Of a DNA stretch of 64,000 nucleotides, positions 43,809 to 52,081 are shown piece by piece. Within the stretch, counting starts at the first letter, position 1. Each line of letters opens with the position of its first letter. The position numbers and the translations under genes were made by a program. The notes under the pieces are model-generated. The model saw only the letters and a list, made by a program, of their open reading frames with translations. It was not told the origin of the DNA and searched no databases. Source of the stretch: Hymenobacter ginkgonis (GTDB taxonomy: Bacteria; Bacteroidota; Bacteroidia; Cytophagales; Hymenobacteraceae); contig NZ_WQKZ01000001.1 in the NCBI RefSeq assembly GCF_009755225.1, forward strand, positions 1-64,000, in the 5' to 3' direction.

Positions 43809-46256
43809 CTACTCGCGCACCACGTTCAGGTGGGCTTCTTGGTTGGCTTGTTTCACCACTAGCATATACTTAGCGGGTGCCAGCTGGCCCGCGCCGGGTA
43901 GGTCAACGGTGCTGGTGCCGACCTCCACCGTGGCTACCGCATGGCTGTAAATAACCCGCCCCAGCACGTCATAGAGCTGCACTTGCAGCGGCCCGGCCGT
44001 GGGCGTTGTTACTTGAATGGCGAGTCCATTCGATGAAAATGGCACCGGGAAAGCGTTGATAGCGTAGGTGATAGCTGCCGGCGTGAGGGGCGTGCTGGCG
44101 CTGCCCAGCGTCCAGCGGCCGGTTAGGTCGGTTACGTAGTCGCGGCTCACGGCTAGGGCGGTAGCATCGCGCAGGGTGGCGCCTTGGTTGCTCCAGGTAG
44201 CGCCCGTATCGGTCGATTTGAAGAGCACTAACTGCGTCGGCGGCAGGCCGTTTAGCTCGTGCGGCAGGTAGCTGAGCGCCAGTGTGGCCCCGCGCAAACT
44301 GCTACTCGTGGCGGCCGTGAGGTCGTAGTAGCGGCTGATGCTGGTGCCCGCGCCGTTGCCCTGCGCCTGGCCAGTGGTGCGGCGCACGGTGGTAGTGCCC
44401 GGCGCGGTGGTAGCCGTTAGGCGCAGCCCTACCCCCCCGAAAGCGTCGGAGGTAGTATTCACTAAATGCGTGGTTTGCACTTGGCCCAGCACGTAGCTGG
44501 CGTCTGTTTCGGTGAGCGTGGCGGCCGGGGCCAGGGTGAGGATGGCGGGGCCGGTGTCGAGGAGGGCGCCGGCCAGGGTAAGCGTCTGGCCGATGGTAGC
44601 CGCGGCTATCGTTTTGGTGCCGGTGCCGCCCACGGTGAGCGCCAAGTACGTGGCAGCGCGCAAGCGCTGCGGCCCGGTGCCGCGCGTAGCAATATTCCCC
44701 CCGGTTTGGGTGAGGGGGCCAGCGCCGGCGTAGTCGCCATACAGGGCCAACTCGCCGCCCGCCACCCCCAAGCTGCCTTGCTGCGTAAGGGTGCGCACTT
44801 CGGCTGTGCCGCTGGTGAGCAGGGGGTAGGGGGCAGCCAAGCCCGCCGGAATAGTGGCGTCGGTTTCGCGGGTGGGCACGCAGCCAGTCCAATTAGCGGC
44901 ATCAAACCAATTGCTAGTGCCCGCCGCCCCCGTCCAAACTGGCGCTGCTGGGCTTACCACAGCCGCCACGCTGGCCGTGCTAGTGCAGGCGCCACCGTTG
45001 AGCGTGGTAGTAACAATATAGGTGCCGGCCGCGCTGGCCGTTACATTGGTCAGCACCGGGTTTTGCAGGGTGCTGACGTAGCCATTGGGGCCCGTCCAGG
45101 CGTAGGTGGCGCTGCTGGGGCCGCTGGCGGCCAGCGCGATAGTGCCGCCGGGGCACGCCGCGCCGCTGGTGCTGGCCGCGGCAGCGGCTACACTGGCGCA
45201 CAGCACTGGCGAGCTTAATAATACCGTGCGGCGCGGCGTGCCAGCGGCCATTACGGCCTGAATACGGTCTTTTTGATTACCCGAAAACAGCCCCATGCAG
45301 GCATCGTTCACGTAGTCCATGTAATCCATGAACAGGTCGCCGTTGGGCCCATTCGAGCACGTAACGTGCGGAAATGCCGGGCAATTGAAGTTGCTGGTTT
45401 GCTGGGTGGGCGTGTCGGCGCAATAGTCGTCGCCGCAGTCGGCATCGCCCCAGGTATGGCGCAGCCCGAGCCAATGGCCCATTTCGTGGGTAAGGGTGCG
45501 GCCGCGGTCAAAACCGGAGCTCAGCGTCCCGACCCGGCCAAATGTCGAATATAAAATCACTACCCCATCGGTAGCCGCCAGGCCGCCCAGCGGGCTTAGG
45601 CCGCCGAGGCCCGCCGTATTATCCGGAAACTGCGCGTAGCCCAATACATTGCCGCCCAGGTTCATCACCCAGATATTCACGTACTGGTCGGGGTTCCAGT
45701 ACGTGGCGGGCTTGATGACGTCCTCGATGTAGCTGGTGGTGGCGTAAGGCGGCGCGTCGAAGCCCTTGGCCGCGCGGCTCACCCGGTCGATGCCGGGCTC
45801 GGGCAGCACCTTGCCTTGCGGGTCGCGGGTGGCAGCCACAAACTGCACCTGCACATCGGCCCGTAGCGGCTGAAACACGCTGGGCACCAAGGCGCCGTCG
45901 GCGTTCAGGTTGCGGTAATCTTCGTTCAGCACATCGAGCTGCGACTGCACCTGCGCCTGGCTGATGTTGGTGCCGGTGCCCACCGCCTCGCCGTTGTGCA
46001 CAATGTGCACCACTACGGGCAGCGTGTACGTAACGGCCGCCGTGCGCAACGCCCGCGGCGCCGAGGCAGCCAACTTCGCCGCATTATAATTTGGCAGCCG
46101 GCGCTTCAGGGCCGCTTGCTGCCAGGCATCGGCCTGCTGCGTGGCGCACGTGCGCTGCGGAATAATGGGCGGCGCCTGGGCCCACGCCGGCCCTGCACCC
46201 AGCAGCACCGCGCACAAAAGCCCGCCGAGCGCGGCATAAAATCTAGACATAAGCAT
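43809..46256 (-). CDS. M43-type metalloprotease with T9SS sorting domain
   Basis: A signal peptide (LLCAVLLGAGPAWAQ) is followed by a pro-region and a zinc metalloprotease domain with HEMGHWLGLRH, an HExxHxxGxxH site, and a CxxxC-rich region. This fits the M43 (cytophagalysin/pappalysin) family. Next come Ig/PKD-like sheets (TYAWTGPNGYVSTLQNP, WFDAANWTGC) and a C-terminal type A sorting domain (INAFPVPFSSNGL, VQLYDVLGRVI, AKYMLVVKQ). The protein should be exported by type IX secretion to the cell surface or medium, for nutrition or gliding. An alternative ATG at 46250 also fits. Length 815 residues. Confidence 0.92.
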   Translation of the reverse strand: MLMSRFYAALGGLLCAVLLGAGPAWAQAPPIIPQRTCATQQADAWQQAALKRRLPNYNAAKLAASAPRALRTAAVTYTLPVVVHIVHNGEAVGTGTNISQAQVQSQLDVLNEDYRNLNADGALVPSVFQPLRADVQVQFVAATRDPQGKVLPEPGIDRVSRAAKGFDAPPYATTSYIEDVIKPATYWNPDQYVNIWVMNLGGNVLGYAQFPDNTAGLGGLSPLGGLAATDGVVILYSTFGRVGTLSSGFDRGRTLTHEMGHWLGLRHTWGDADCGDDYCADTPTQQTSNFNCPAFPHVTCSNGPNGDLFMDYMDYVNDACMGLFSGNQKDRIQAVMAAGTPRRTVLLSSPVLCASVAAAAASTSGAACPGGTIALAASGPSSATYAWTGPNGYVSTLQNPVLTNVTASAAGTYIVTTTLNGGACTSTASVAAVVSPAAPVWTGAAGTSNWFDAANWTGCVPTRETDATIPAGLAAPYPLLTSGTAEVRTLTQQGSLGVAGGELALYGDYAGAGPLTQTGGNIATRGTGPQRLRAATYLALTVGGTGTKTIAAATIGQTLTLAGALLDTGPAILTLAPAATLTETDASYVLGQVQTTHLVNTTSDAFGGVGLRLTATTAPGTTTVRRTTGQAQGNGAGTSISRYYDLTAATSSSLRGATLALSYLPHELNGLPPTQLVLFKSTDTGATWSNQGATLRDATALAVSRDYVTDLTGRWTLGSASTPLTPAAITYAINAFPVPFSSNGLAIQVTTPTAGPLQVQLYDVLGRVIYSHAVATVEVGTSTVDLPGAGQLAPAKYMLVVKQANQEAHLNVVRE

Positions 46257-46295
46257 CGCCGCCAGCGGCTAAAAAGTAAGCCCCAGCCTTCCGTT

Positions 46296-46303
46296 CAAAG
46301 ATA
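46296..46303 (-). promoter_or_regulatory. TAnnTTTG -7 box for the M43 protease
   Basis: TATCTTTG on the minus strand lies 39 nt before the ATG at 46256. Confidence 0.5.
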
Positions 46304-46383
46304 GGACACCGGGCCAGCAACCCGTTTCTACCCTCGAATGGGGGGCCGTGCTAGCCCTACCCCCGCCGCGGGCGGCGAGTTCC

Positions 46384-47073
46384 TTAGCGCACCTCTTTCT
46401 TGAATTCTTCAGCCCAGTGGTCGGCCAGGCGCGTGGGCTCGGGCAGCTTGTAGCCGCGCAAGCAAGCCAGGGTGAGGCGCGTGGCGGTGGCTTGGTCGCA
46501 GCGGTGGCCAGGGCTCACAAACAGGGGTAGGACCTTGTCTTTGCTGCGCAAGACTTCGCCAATCAGCTCACCAGTTTTGGGGTCGGTGAGGGGCGCCAGG
46601 GCGCCTTTGGTTAGGCCGGGCTCGGCGAAAGTGCCCGTCAGCTTGTTTTTGGCCACCCCAAAGGTGGGCATATCGAGCATCACGCCCAGGTGCGCGGCGA
46701 TGCCCATGCGGCGCGGGTGCGCAATACCGTGTCCATCCACCATAATCACGTCGGGCCTATGGGTGAGCTTGGCGAAGGCCTGAATCACGTTGGGCGCCTC
46801 GCGAAACGACAGGTAGCCTGGCACGTAGGGCATCGTAACCAGCCCGTAGCTGTACACTTTTTCCACAAGCTCCAACGACGGAAATTTCAGCACCACAAAC
46901 ACCGAAATAATAGTTTCGGGCGTCGGAAACGACGAGTCGCAGCCCGCAATCAGCCGGGGCTCGGCGGCGAGCGGCTCGGTGCGGCGGTTTTGCAGCAGCG
47001 CCAGTTGCTGCTGGCTAAGCGAGCGCACCAGCGCTGGGTCGGGCGCCGGGCCGGGTGGGCGGAAATAGGCCAT
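46384..47073 (-). CDS. nfi: endonuclease V
   Basis: The 229-residue enzyme nicks DNA near deaminated bases such as inosine and aids repair. It has the family's PYVPGYLSFREAP, VMVDGHGIAHPRRMGIAAH and GVAKNKLTG motifs, with the metal-binding Asp in AGCDSSF. Start 47073 (MAYFRPPG) is preferred to 47130, because the longer N-terminus is Ser/Pro-rich and unlike the family. It is a lone gene, divergent from the DUF1990-type genes. Confidence 0.9.
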   Translation of the reverse strand: MAYFRPPGPAPDPALVRSLSQQQLALLQNRRTEPLAAEPRLIAGCDSSFPTPETIISVFVVLKFPSLELVEKVYSYGLVTMPYVPGYLSFREAPNVIQAFAKLTHRPDVIMVDGHGIAHPRRMGIAAHLGVMLDMPTFGVAKNKLTGTFAEPGLTKGALAPLTDPKTGELIGEVLRSKDKVLPLFVSPGHRCDQATATRLTLACLRGYKLPEPTRLADHWAEEFKKEVR

Positions 47074-47229
47074 GTCGTTGTAAGTAGGAAGTGGAAGCGA
47101 TGAATTGCTCGGCAACTTGCGGCGGGCCACCTTATACGGGCTAGCGGCGTATAAACAGCTGAAGTTTCTGGCCGCCGCAAGTTGTTGGGCAACTCATCAT
47201 TCCTTATTTCTACCTCCTACATCTACCAA

Positions 47230-47814
47230 GTGGCCGATACCAACCAACCCGCGCAAACGGCTGCCCAGGGCTCGGGCCCCAAGCTAGAACGGCGTTATTT
47301 CATTGATATAGCGCGCACTAGGTTAAGCCCGCGGCAGCTGATGCAGGCCGTGCAGGCCGATGTGCCACGCTTTGCGCCCGGGGCGCTGGCCGACTTCGAG
47401 CAAACCAAAGGAGTGCCGGGCGCGCTGCACGTGGGCGACGAATTTCATATTAAAATTTTGGGCCCCTGGAACGGTAGCGTGCGCGTGACCGACGTGGGCC
47501 CTACCTCCTTTGAGCTGCTCACGCTCGAAGGCCACCCCGAAGCCGGGCGCATCCGCTTCGAGGCGCACCAGCTCGACGAGCGGCCCGGCGAGCTGCGCTT
47601 CGAGATAAACTCGGTGGCCCGCTCGCGCGATGGGCTAGTAGCGTTTGCCTACGATACCCTGGGCGGCGGCAAGCTGATGCAGGAAGCTACCTGGGTTGAG
47701 TTTTGCACCCGCGTGGCCGAGGCCAGTGGCGGCCAGGCGCTGGGGCCCGTCACGGTCGAAACCATCCGCCACGCCCTCGATGGCACCACCGAGCAAAGCC
47801 GCCACCATGCCTAG
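47230..47814 (+). CDS. DUF1990-like protein, first of a tandem pair
   Basis: The 194-residue protein starts with GTG (VADTNQPA) and has an SRPBCC/DUF1990-like region: GHPEAGRIRFEAHQLDE followed by LRFEINSVARSRDG. Its N-terminus (RRYFIDIARTRLSPRQLM) is shared with no family that I know. It overlaps the next gene by 8 nt, and that gene is a clearer DUF1990 member, so the two are translationally coupled and possibly paired. No signal peptide. Function is unknown; the family name only denotes a conserved fold. Confidence 0.65.
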   Translation: MADTNQPAQTAAQGSGPKLERRYFIDIARTRLSPRQLMQAVQADVPRFAPGALADFEQTKGVPGALHVGDEFHIKILGPWNGSVRVTDVGPTSFELLTLEGHPEAGRIRFEAHQLDERPGELRFEINSVARSRDGLVAFAYDTLGGGKLMQEATWVEFCTRVAEASGGQALGPVTVETIRHALDGTTEQSRHHA

Positions 47815-48490
47815 CCCTACCCCCCCCGCCCCGCTCTGGGAGCAGTACCGCACCCAGCTAGCTGCCTACGCACACACCAAAGTCAACTACGATGTGAGCA
47901 CCCAAGGCCTGGATACGGCGGCCACCGGCTGGCGCGTCGATGACTACGCCACCAGCTTGCCGCCCGAGCCGCCCGGCCCGGCCCAAGCCGCGGGCTCGTT
48001 TGCCGCCGCCGTAGACGTGCTGCGCAACTACAAGTTTCCGCCGCCCAACCTGATTACGGGCATTTTCGCGCCCGACCAGCCGCTCGAAAAACGCATTATG
48101 GTGCTGCGGGCGCAGTTTTTGGGCTTCACGTTTTTATTCGGCGTGCAGGTGGTAGATGTGGTGGCCGAGGCTGCCTGCCCTACCCCCACCGGCGCCGAGC
48201 AGGTATGGGGCTACGGCTACCGCACGCTAGAAGGCCACTTCGAGCGCGGGCAGATTAATTTTTCGATTCATAAAAATCTAGTCACCGGCGCGGTCGATTT
48301 TCGCATTCACGCGGTTTCGCAGAAAGGCACGATTCGCAATCCCTTTTATTGGCTGGGCTTCAAGGTATTTGGGCGAATGTTGCAGCGGCGGTTTGCCCGG
48401 CAGTCGCTGCTGCGGATGCGCCGCCTGGTGGCCGAGGCACTAACCCAATCACCGGCGCCTGCCCAAACAAAGCCTGCTGCAGTGGGTTAA
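47807..48490 (+). CDS. DUF1990 family protein, second of a tandem pair
   Basis: The 227-residue protein shows the DUF1990 pattern: TKVNYDVSTQG at the start, YGYRTLEGHFERGQINFSIHK, and the C-terminal FYWLGFKVFGRMLQRRFARQ. The family is of unknown function, found in bacteria and plants, and has no catalytic residues that I can identify. The start at 47807 overlaps the end of the preceding gene; upstream residues are Arg/Pro-rich antisense-like and were left out. A terminator at 48509-48547 closes the pair. Confidence 0.85.
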   Translation: MPSPTPPAPLWEQYRTQLAAYAHTKVNYDVSTQGLDTAATGWRVDDYATSLPPEPPGPAQAAGSFAAAVDVLRNYKFPPPNLITGIFAPDQPLEKRIMVLRAQFLGFTFLFGVQVVDVVAEAACPTPTGAEQVWGYGYRTLEGHFERGQINFSIHKNLVTGAVDFRIHAVSQKGTIRNPFYWLGFKVFGRMLQRRFARQSLLRMRRLVAEALTQSPAPAQTKPAAVG

Positions 48491-48508
48491 CCCAGCACCA
48501 GTCCCAAC

Positions 48509-48547
48509 AGCGCCGCCGTGGTCCATCCGGGTCACGGCGGCGCTTTG
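48509..48547 (+). terminator. terminator of the DUF1990 pair
   Basis: AGCGCCGCCGTG pairs exactly with CACGGCGGCGCT around a 12-nt loop, followed by TTGTG. Confidence 0.6.
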
Positions 48548-48581
48548 TGTAAGCTCTCCTCTATTACCAAACCCCGTTTTT

Positions 48582-49631
48582 ATGTCCGCCACTAAAGCGT
48601 ACGCAGCGCCTGCTGCCAATATTCCGCTCGAACCCTTTCAGCTAGAGCGCCGTGCCCCCGGCGCGCACGACGTGCAGATTGACATTCTGTTCTGCGGCGT
48701 GTGCCACTCCGACCTGCACCAAATCCGCGACGAGTGGGGTGGTTCGATTTTCCCGATGGTGCCCGGCCACGAAATTGTGGGCCGCGTGTCGGCCGTGGGC
48801 GACCACGTGAAAGGCTTTAAAGTAGGCGACCTCGCCGGCGTAGGCTGCATGGTAGACTCGTGCCGCGAGTGCACCTCGTGCAAGGAAGGCCTGGAGCAAT
48901 ACTGCGAAACCACTGGCATGGTGGGCACCTACAACGCCCGCGAAATCGCCACCGGCCAGCCCACCTATGGCGGCTACTCGCAAAGCATTGTAGTGGATGA
49001 GAAGTACACCCTCAAAGTGAGCGACAAACTCGACCTGGCCCGCGTAGCCCCGCTGCTGTGCGCCGGCATCACCACCTACTCGCCCCTGCGCCAGTGGAAA
49101 GTGGGCCCCGGCCACCGCGTAGCCGTGATGGGCCTCGGCGGCCTCGGCCACATGGCCGTGAAATTTGCCGTAGCCCTCGGCGCCGAAGTAACCGTGCTTA
49201 GCACCTCGGCTGGCAAGGAAGCCGATGCCAAAGCCCTGGGCGCCCATAAGTTTGTGGTGACCAAAGACCAGGAGCAATTTAAGTCGGTGAACAACTACTT
49301 CGACTTCATTATCAACACTATATCGGCCCAAATTGACTTGGGTGCCTACGTGAACCTGCTCCGCCTCGACGGTACCATGATTCTGCTGGGCGTGCCTTCC
49401 GAGGCGCCGCACCTGCACGCGTTCAACCTCATCAGCAAGCGCCGCCGCGTGGCCGGCTCGCTCATCGGTGGCATCGCCGAAACCCAAGAAATGCTGGACT
49501 TCTGCGCCGAGCACAACATCATGTCGGACATTGAGGTGATTGATATTCAGCACATCAACGAAGCCTACGAGCGCATGCTGAAAGGCGACGTGAAGTACCG
49601 CTTCGTCATCGACGTGGCTTCGCTGAACTAA
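48582..49631 (+). CDS. zinc-dependent alcohol dehydrogenase, YahK/CAD type
   Basis: The 349-residue cytoplasmic enzyme is an MDR with catalytic zinc ligands in FCGVCHSDLHQ and PGHEIVGRV, and structural zinc Cys residues in CRECTSCKEGLEQYC. The Rossmann motif is GLGGLGHMAVKFA, and TSAGKEADAKALGA suggests NADPH use. Close relatives (YahK, cinnamyl alcohol dehydrogenase family) reduce many aldehydes. A single gene, followed by a large repeat hairpin at 49645-49759. Confidence 0.92.
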   Translation: MSATKAYAAPAANIPLEPFQLERRAPGAHDVQIDILFCGVCHSDLHQIRDEWGGSIFPMVPGHEIVGRVSAVGDHVKGFKVGDLAGVGCMVDSCRECTSCKEGLEQYCETTGMVGTYNAREIATGQPTYGGYSQSIVVDEKYTLKVSDKLDLARVAPLLCAGITTYSPLRQWKVGPGHRVAVMGLGGLGHMAVKFAVALGAEVTVLSTSAGKEADAKALGAHKFVVTKDQEQFKSVNNYFDFIINTISAQIDLGAYVNLLRLDGTMILLGVPSEAPHLHAFNLISKRRRVAGSLIGGIAETQEMLDFCAEHNIMSDIEVIDIQHINEAYERMLKGDVKYRFVIDVASLN

Positions 49632-49644
49632 GCAGCCGTCTGGT

Positions 49645-49759
49645 ACAAAAAGAACGTCCTGCTGAGCGAAGGGAGGCATCTCGCTCGCGCCACTAGGGGT
49701 AGCAACCTAACGGTGCGAGCGAGATGTTTCCCTTCGCTCAGCAGGACGTTCTTTTTTGT
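49645..49759. terminator. bidirectional terminator, CATGCTGA-type repeat copy D
   Basis: ACAAAAAGAACGTCCTGCTG pairs with the complementary right end at 49740-49759, extending through GAGCGAAGGGA, CATCTCGCTCGC and beyond. Poly-A and poly-T tracts flank it. It separates the convergent alcohol dehydrogenase (+) and serine hydrolase (-) genes and is the longest copy of the repeat family. Confidence 0.85.
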
Positions 49760-49794
49760 GCGTTTATCAAAAAATTAGCGCTTACGGCAAAAAT

Positions 49795-51360
49795 CTACTG
49801 TTTGCTAAACAGATACGCATCCGGGTCCAGCCCGTCATTCACGTGCACTTCCAACGTTTTTACTTGGCCATTTTCCACGGTGAAAGGCGCGGCAAAAACT
49901 CCGTACGCCGCATTTGAATACGTGAGGCGGAAGGTGTCGCCATCCAGGTAGTCGAGGGTAGCCGTGAGGTGGGGGTGGTGGCCGAAATGCACCAGCAACT
50001 GCCGGCCCTGCGGCACCACCGTTAGGGGCCCGTACAGCGGGTGCTGAAACGTGCCGGCGTAGGCCGCGAGCGGCCGGTCGGGCTTGTTTTTCTTGGCGGC
50101 GCGGGCCGCCAGCGCCGCCACATCACGGCGGGTTTCGGCGCGGCCCGCCTGGGCATTCAGCCAAAATTGCCGGCTACGGTCCACGTATGGCACGCCGAGG
50201 TAGGCATCCAGAATCTGGTAGCGCAAGGCCTCAAAAAAGCTCTGGTTATCTTGGTTGGTGAGCACAGTAAGGCCTAGGTTTTCTTCGGGCACAAAGCACA
50301 CGTTGGTCACGTAGCCATCGGCCCCGCCGGTGTGCCAGTATATTTGGCGGCCGTTGTAATCAGCGCTGAATACTCCTAGCCCATACGTGCGGAAGTGGCT
50401 AGGTACCAACGGGTTTTTGGTGGCTGTGAGCAAGGTGTTCGCTTCGCGGGTGCGGCGCAGGGTAGCCCACGGCAGCACGCGCTGGCCCCGGTACTTGCCG
50501 CTATCTAATTGGAATTGTAGCCAGTGCGCCAGGTCGTTGGTGCACGATACCAGGCTGGCGGCCGGCCCCATATTATCCAGCTCATCAAACGGCAGCCGGG
50601 CCAGTGGGCCGAAGGCGTCGGTGTAGGGTAGGGCCACGTCGGCGCGCTGGGCAATGCCGCTGGTGAGGGGGTAGGTATTGGCCATGCCCAGCGGCGTGAG
50701 CAGGCGCTGCTGCACCCAGCTTTCCCAGGTTTGGCCGCCGCTCACGGCCGGTACGATTTCACCAGCCGTCACAAAGCCCGCGTTGCAGTAGCCGTAGTCC
50801 TGCCGAAACGGGTGGGTAGGCTTCAGCAGCCGCATCTTGCCGATAATCTCAGCCCGGCTCAGGTTGGAATTCCAAAAAGAAAAATCGCCCTGAAACGTCT
50901 TGGTACCCAGCTTGTGGCCCAGCACATCGCGCACGCTCACGAGCTGGCTGCTGGCCGAGTCGTAGAGGCGGTAGCCGGGCAAATACTTCCGCACCGGGTC
51001 GTCGAGCTTTAGCTTTTTCTCCTCCACTAGCTGCGCAATGGCCGTGCCGGTAAATAGCTTGGAGTTGGACGCTATCATGAACAACGTGTTGCCATCGACG
51101 GGCCCGCCCTGGCCATTTGCGCCGCGCGTGCCATATCCTTGGCTTACTAGCACTTGGCCGTCTTTCACCACCGCTACCGCCAAGCCCGGAATATTCCAGA
51201 GGCGGCGCCCGCGCTCCACGTAGGCGCGCAAGCTATCCTGCACAAAGCGGCGGCCGGCGGCCGGATTAGGGGGTAGGGGGGCGGCTGGCTGCGCGGCTGC
51301 GGTGGCGGCACTTAGCAGGGCCGCCACTAGCCAACTAGGTTGGTGAAATCTGAAGAACAT
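49795..51360 (-). CDS. serine hydrolase, beta-lactamase (class C/PBP) family
   Basis: The 521-residue protein has a signal peptide (SWLVAALLSAATAAAQ) and a beta-lactamase-like domain. The SxxK motif is SNSK, and YCN in GYCNAGF is the YxN motif. A C-terminal lipocalin-like DUF3471-type extension follows (YAGTFQHPLYGPLTVV). Such exported enzymes are peptidases or esterases more often than true beta-lactamases. The start at 51360 gives a clean signal peptide; the longer frame does not. It is divergent from the DUF4468 gene. Confidence 0.88.
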   Translation of the reverse strand: MFFRFHQPSWLVAALLSAATAAAQPAAPLPPNPAAGRRFVQDSLRAYVERGRRLWNIPGLAVAVVKDGQVLVSQGYGTRGANGQGGPVDGNTLFMIASNSKLFTGTAIAQLVEEKKLKLDDPVRKYLPGYRLYDSASSQLVSVRDVLGHKLGTKTFQGDFSFWNSNLSRAEIIGKMRLLKPTHPFRQDYGYCNAGFVTAGEIVPAVSGGQTWESWVQQRLLTPLGMANTYPLTSGIAQRADVALPYTDAFGPLARLPFDELDNMGPAASLVSCTNDLAHWLQFQLDSGKYRGQRVLPWATLRRTREANTLLTATKNPLVPSHFRTYGLGVFSADYNGRQIYWHTGGADGYVTNVCFVPEENLGLTVLTNQDNQSFFEALRYQILDAYLGVPYVDRSRQFWLNAQAGRAETRRDVAALAARAAKKNKPDRPLAAYAGTFQHPLYGPLTVVPQGRQLLVHFGHHPHLTATLDYLDGDTFRLTYSNAAYGVFAAPFTVENGQVKTLEVHVNDGLDPDAYLFSKQ

Positions 51361-51451
51361 GCGAGGAGAAGTAGAAACTTTCGCGAAGCTACGCCCCGCA
51401 TAGTGGCCGATTCCAATCAACTATTGGCAGGGCCTTTGCGTAGCCAAGGGC

Positions 51452-52048
51452 ATGAAATTCTTTCTTCTTATGCTCGCTTTAGTCGGGGTCTTTACCTCGG
51501 CGCAGGCGCAAACCCAGCTAAAATTGCCCAAGCTGCACGGCTGGGTTAACCCGCTTCCCATCGACTCAGCTACGGGCAAAGTCATGTACCGGGCCGTAGT
51601 GCAGGTGCCCGGCGCCAGCACCACCGAGCTATATGCGCGGGCCAAAAAGTGGTTTGCCGCCGCGCCCAGCACCACCAAAATGCCCCTCGAAGTAGACGAT
51701 GCCGCCGGGGGCAAGCTAGTAGGCAAAACCGGCGAGCTGGTGATGCAAAATTTCCTGGGGGCCAATGTGCAGGTGCCGCTTTGGCGCACCATCACCATCC
51801 AGGTGCGGCCGGGCCGCTTCCGCTACCAGATTACCGATTTTGCCTTCGATAGCGGCAAGGGCGCCAGCGCCGTAACCCCCCTCGAAAACTACCTCACGCC
51901 CAACGCCCTCACGTTCGACGATGCCGGTTACCCCAAGCCGGTACTGCAATCGACCATCGGCGCCGTGCAGCGCAGTGGCCGCCAGCAGGCCGCCGCCATC
52001 CGCCAAAGCGTCAGCGGTAAAGCTTCGGGCGACAACGACAACTGGTAA
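51452..52048 (+). CDS. DUF4468 domain exported protein
   Basis: The 198-residue protein has a signal peptide (FFLLMLALVGVFTSAQAQ) and the DUF4468 pattern, a TBP-like fold with TELYARAKKWFAAAP, GKLVGKTGELVMQNF and TITIQVRPGRFRYQITDF. The family is common in Bacteroidota and of unknown function, probably periplasmic. No clear operon partner. Confidence 0.85.
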   Translation: MKFFLLMLALVGVFTSAQAQTQLKLPKLHGWVNPLPIDSATGKVMYRAVVQVPGASTTELYARAKKWFAAAPSTTKMPLEVDDAAGGKLVGKTGELVMQNFLGANVQVPLWRTITIQVRPGRFRYQITDFAFDSGKGASAVTPLENYLTPNALTFDDAGYPKPVLQSTIGAVQRSGRQQAAAIRQSVSGKASGDNDNW

Positions 52049-52081
52049 GCCTCCGCAACAGGCTAACTTACTAACTGATAA

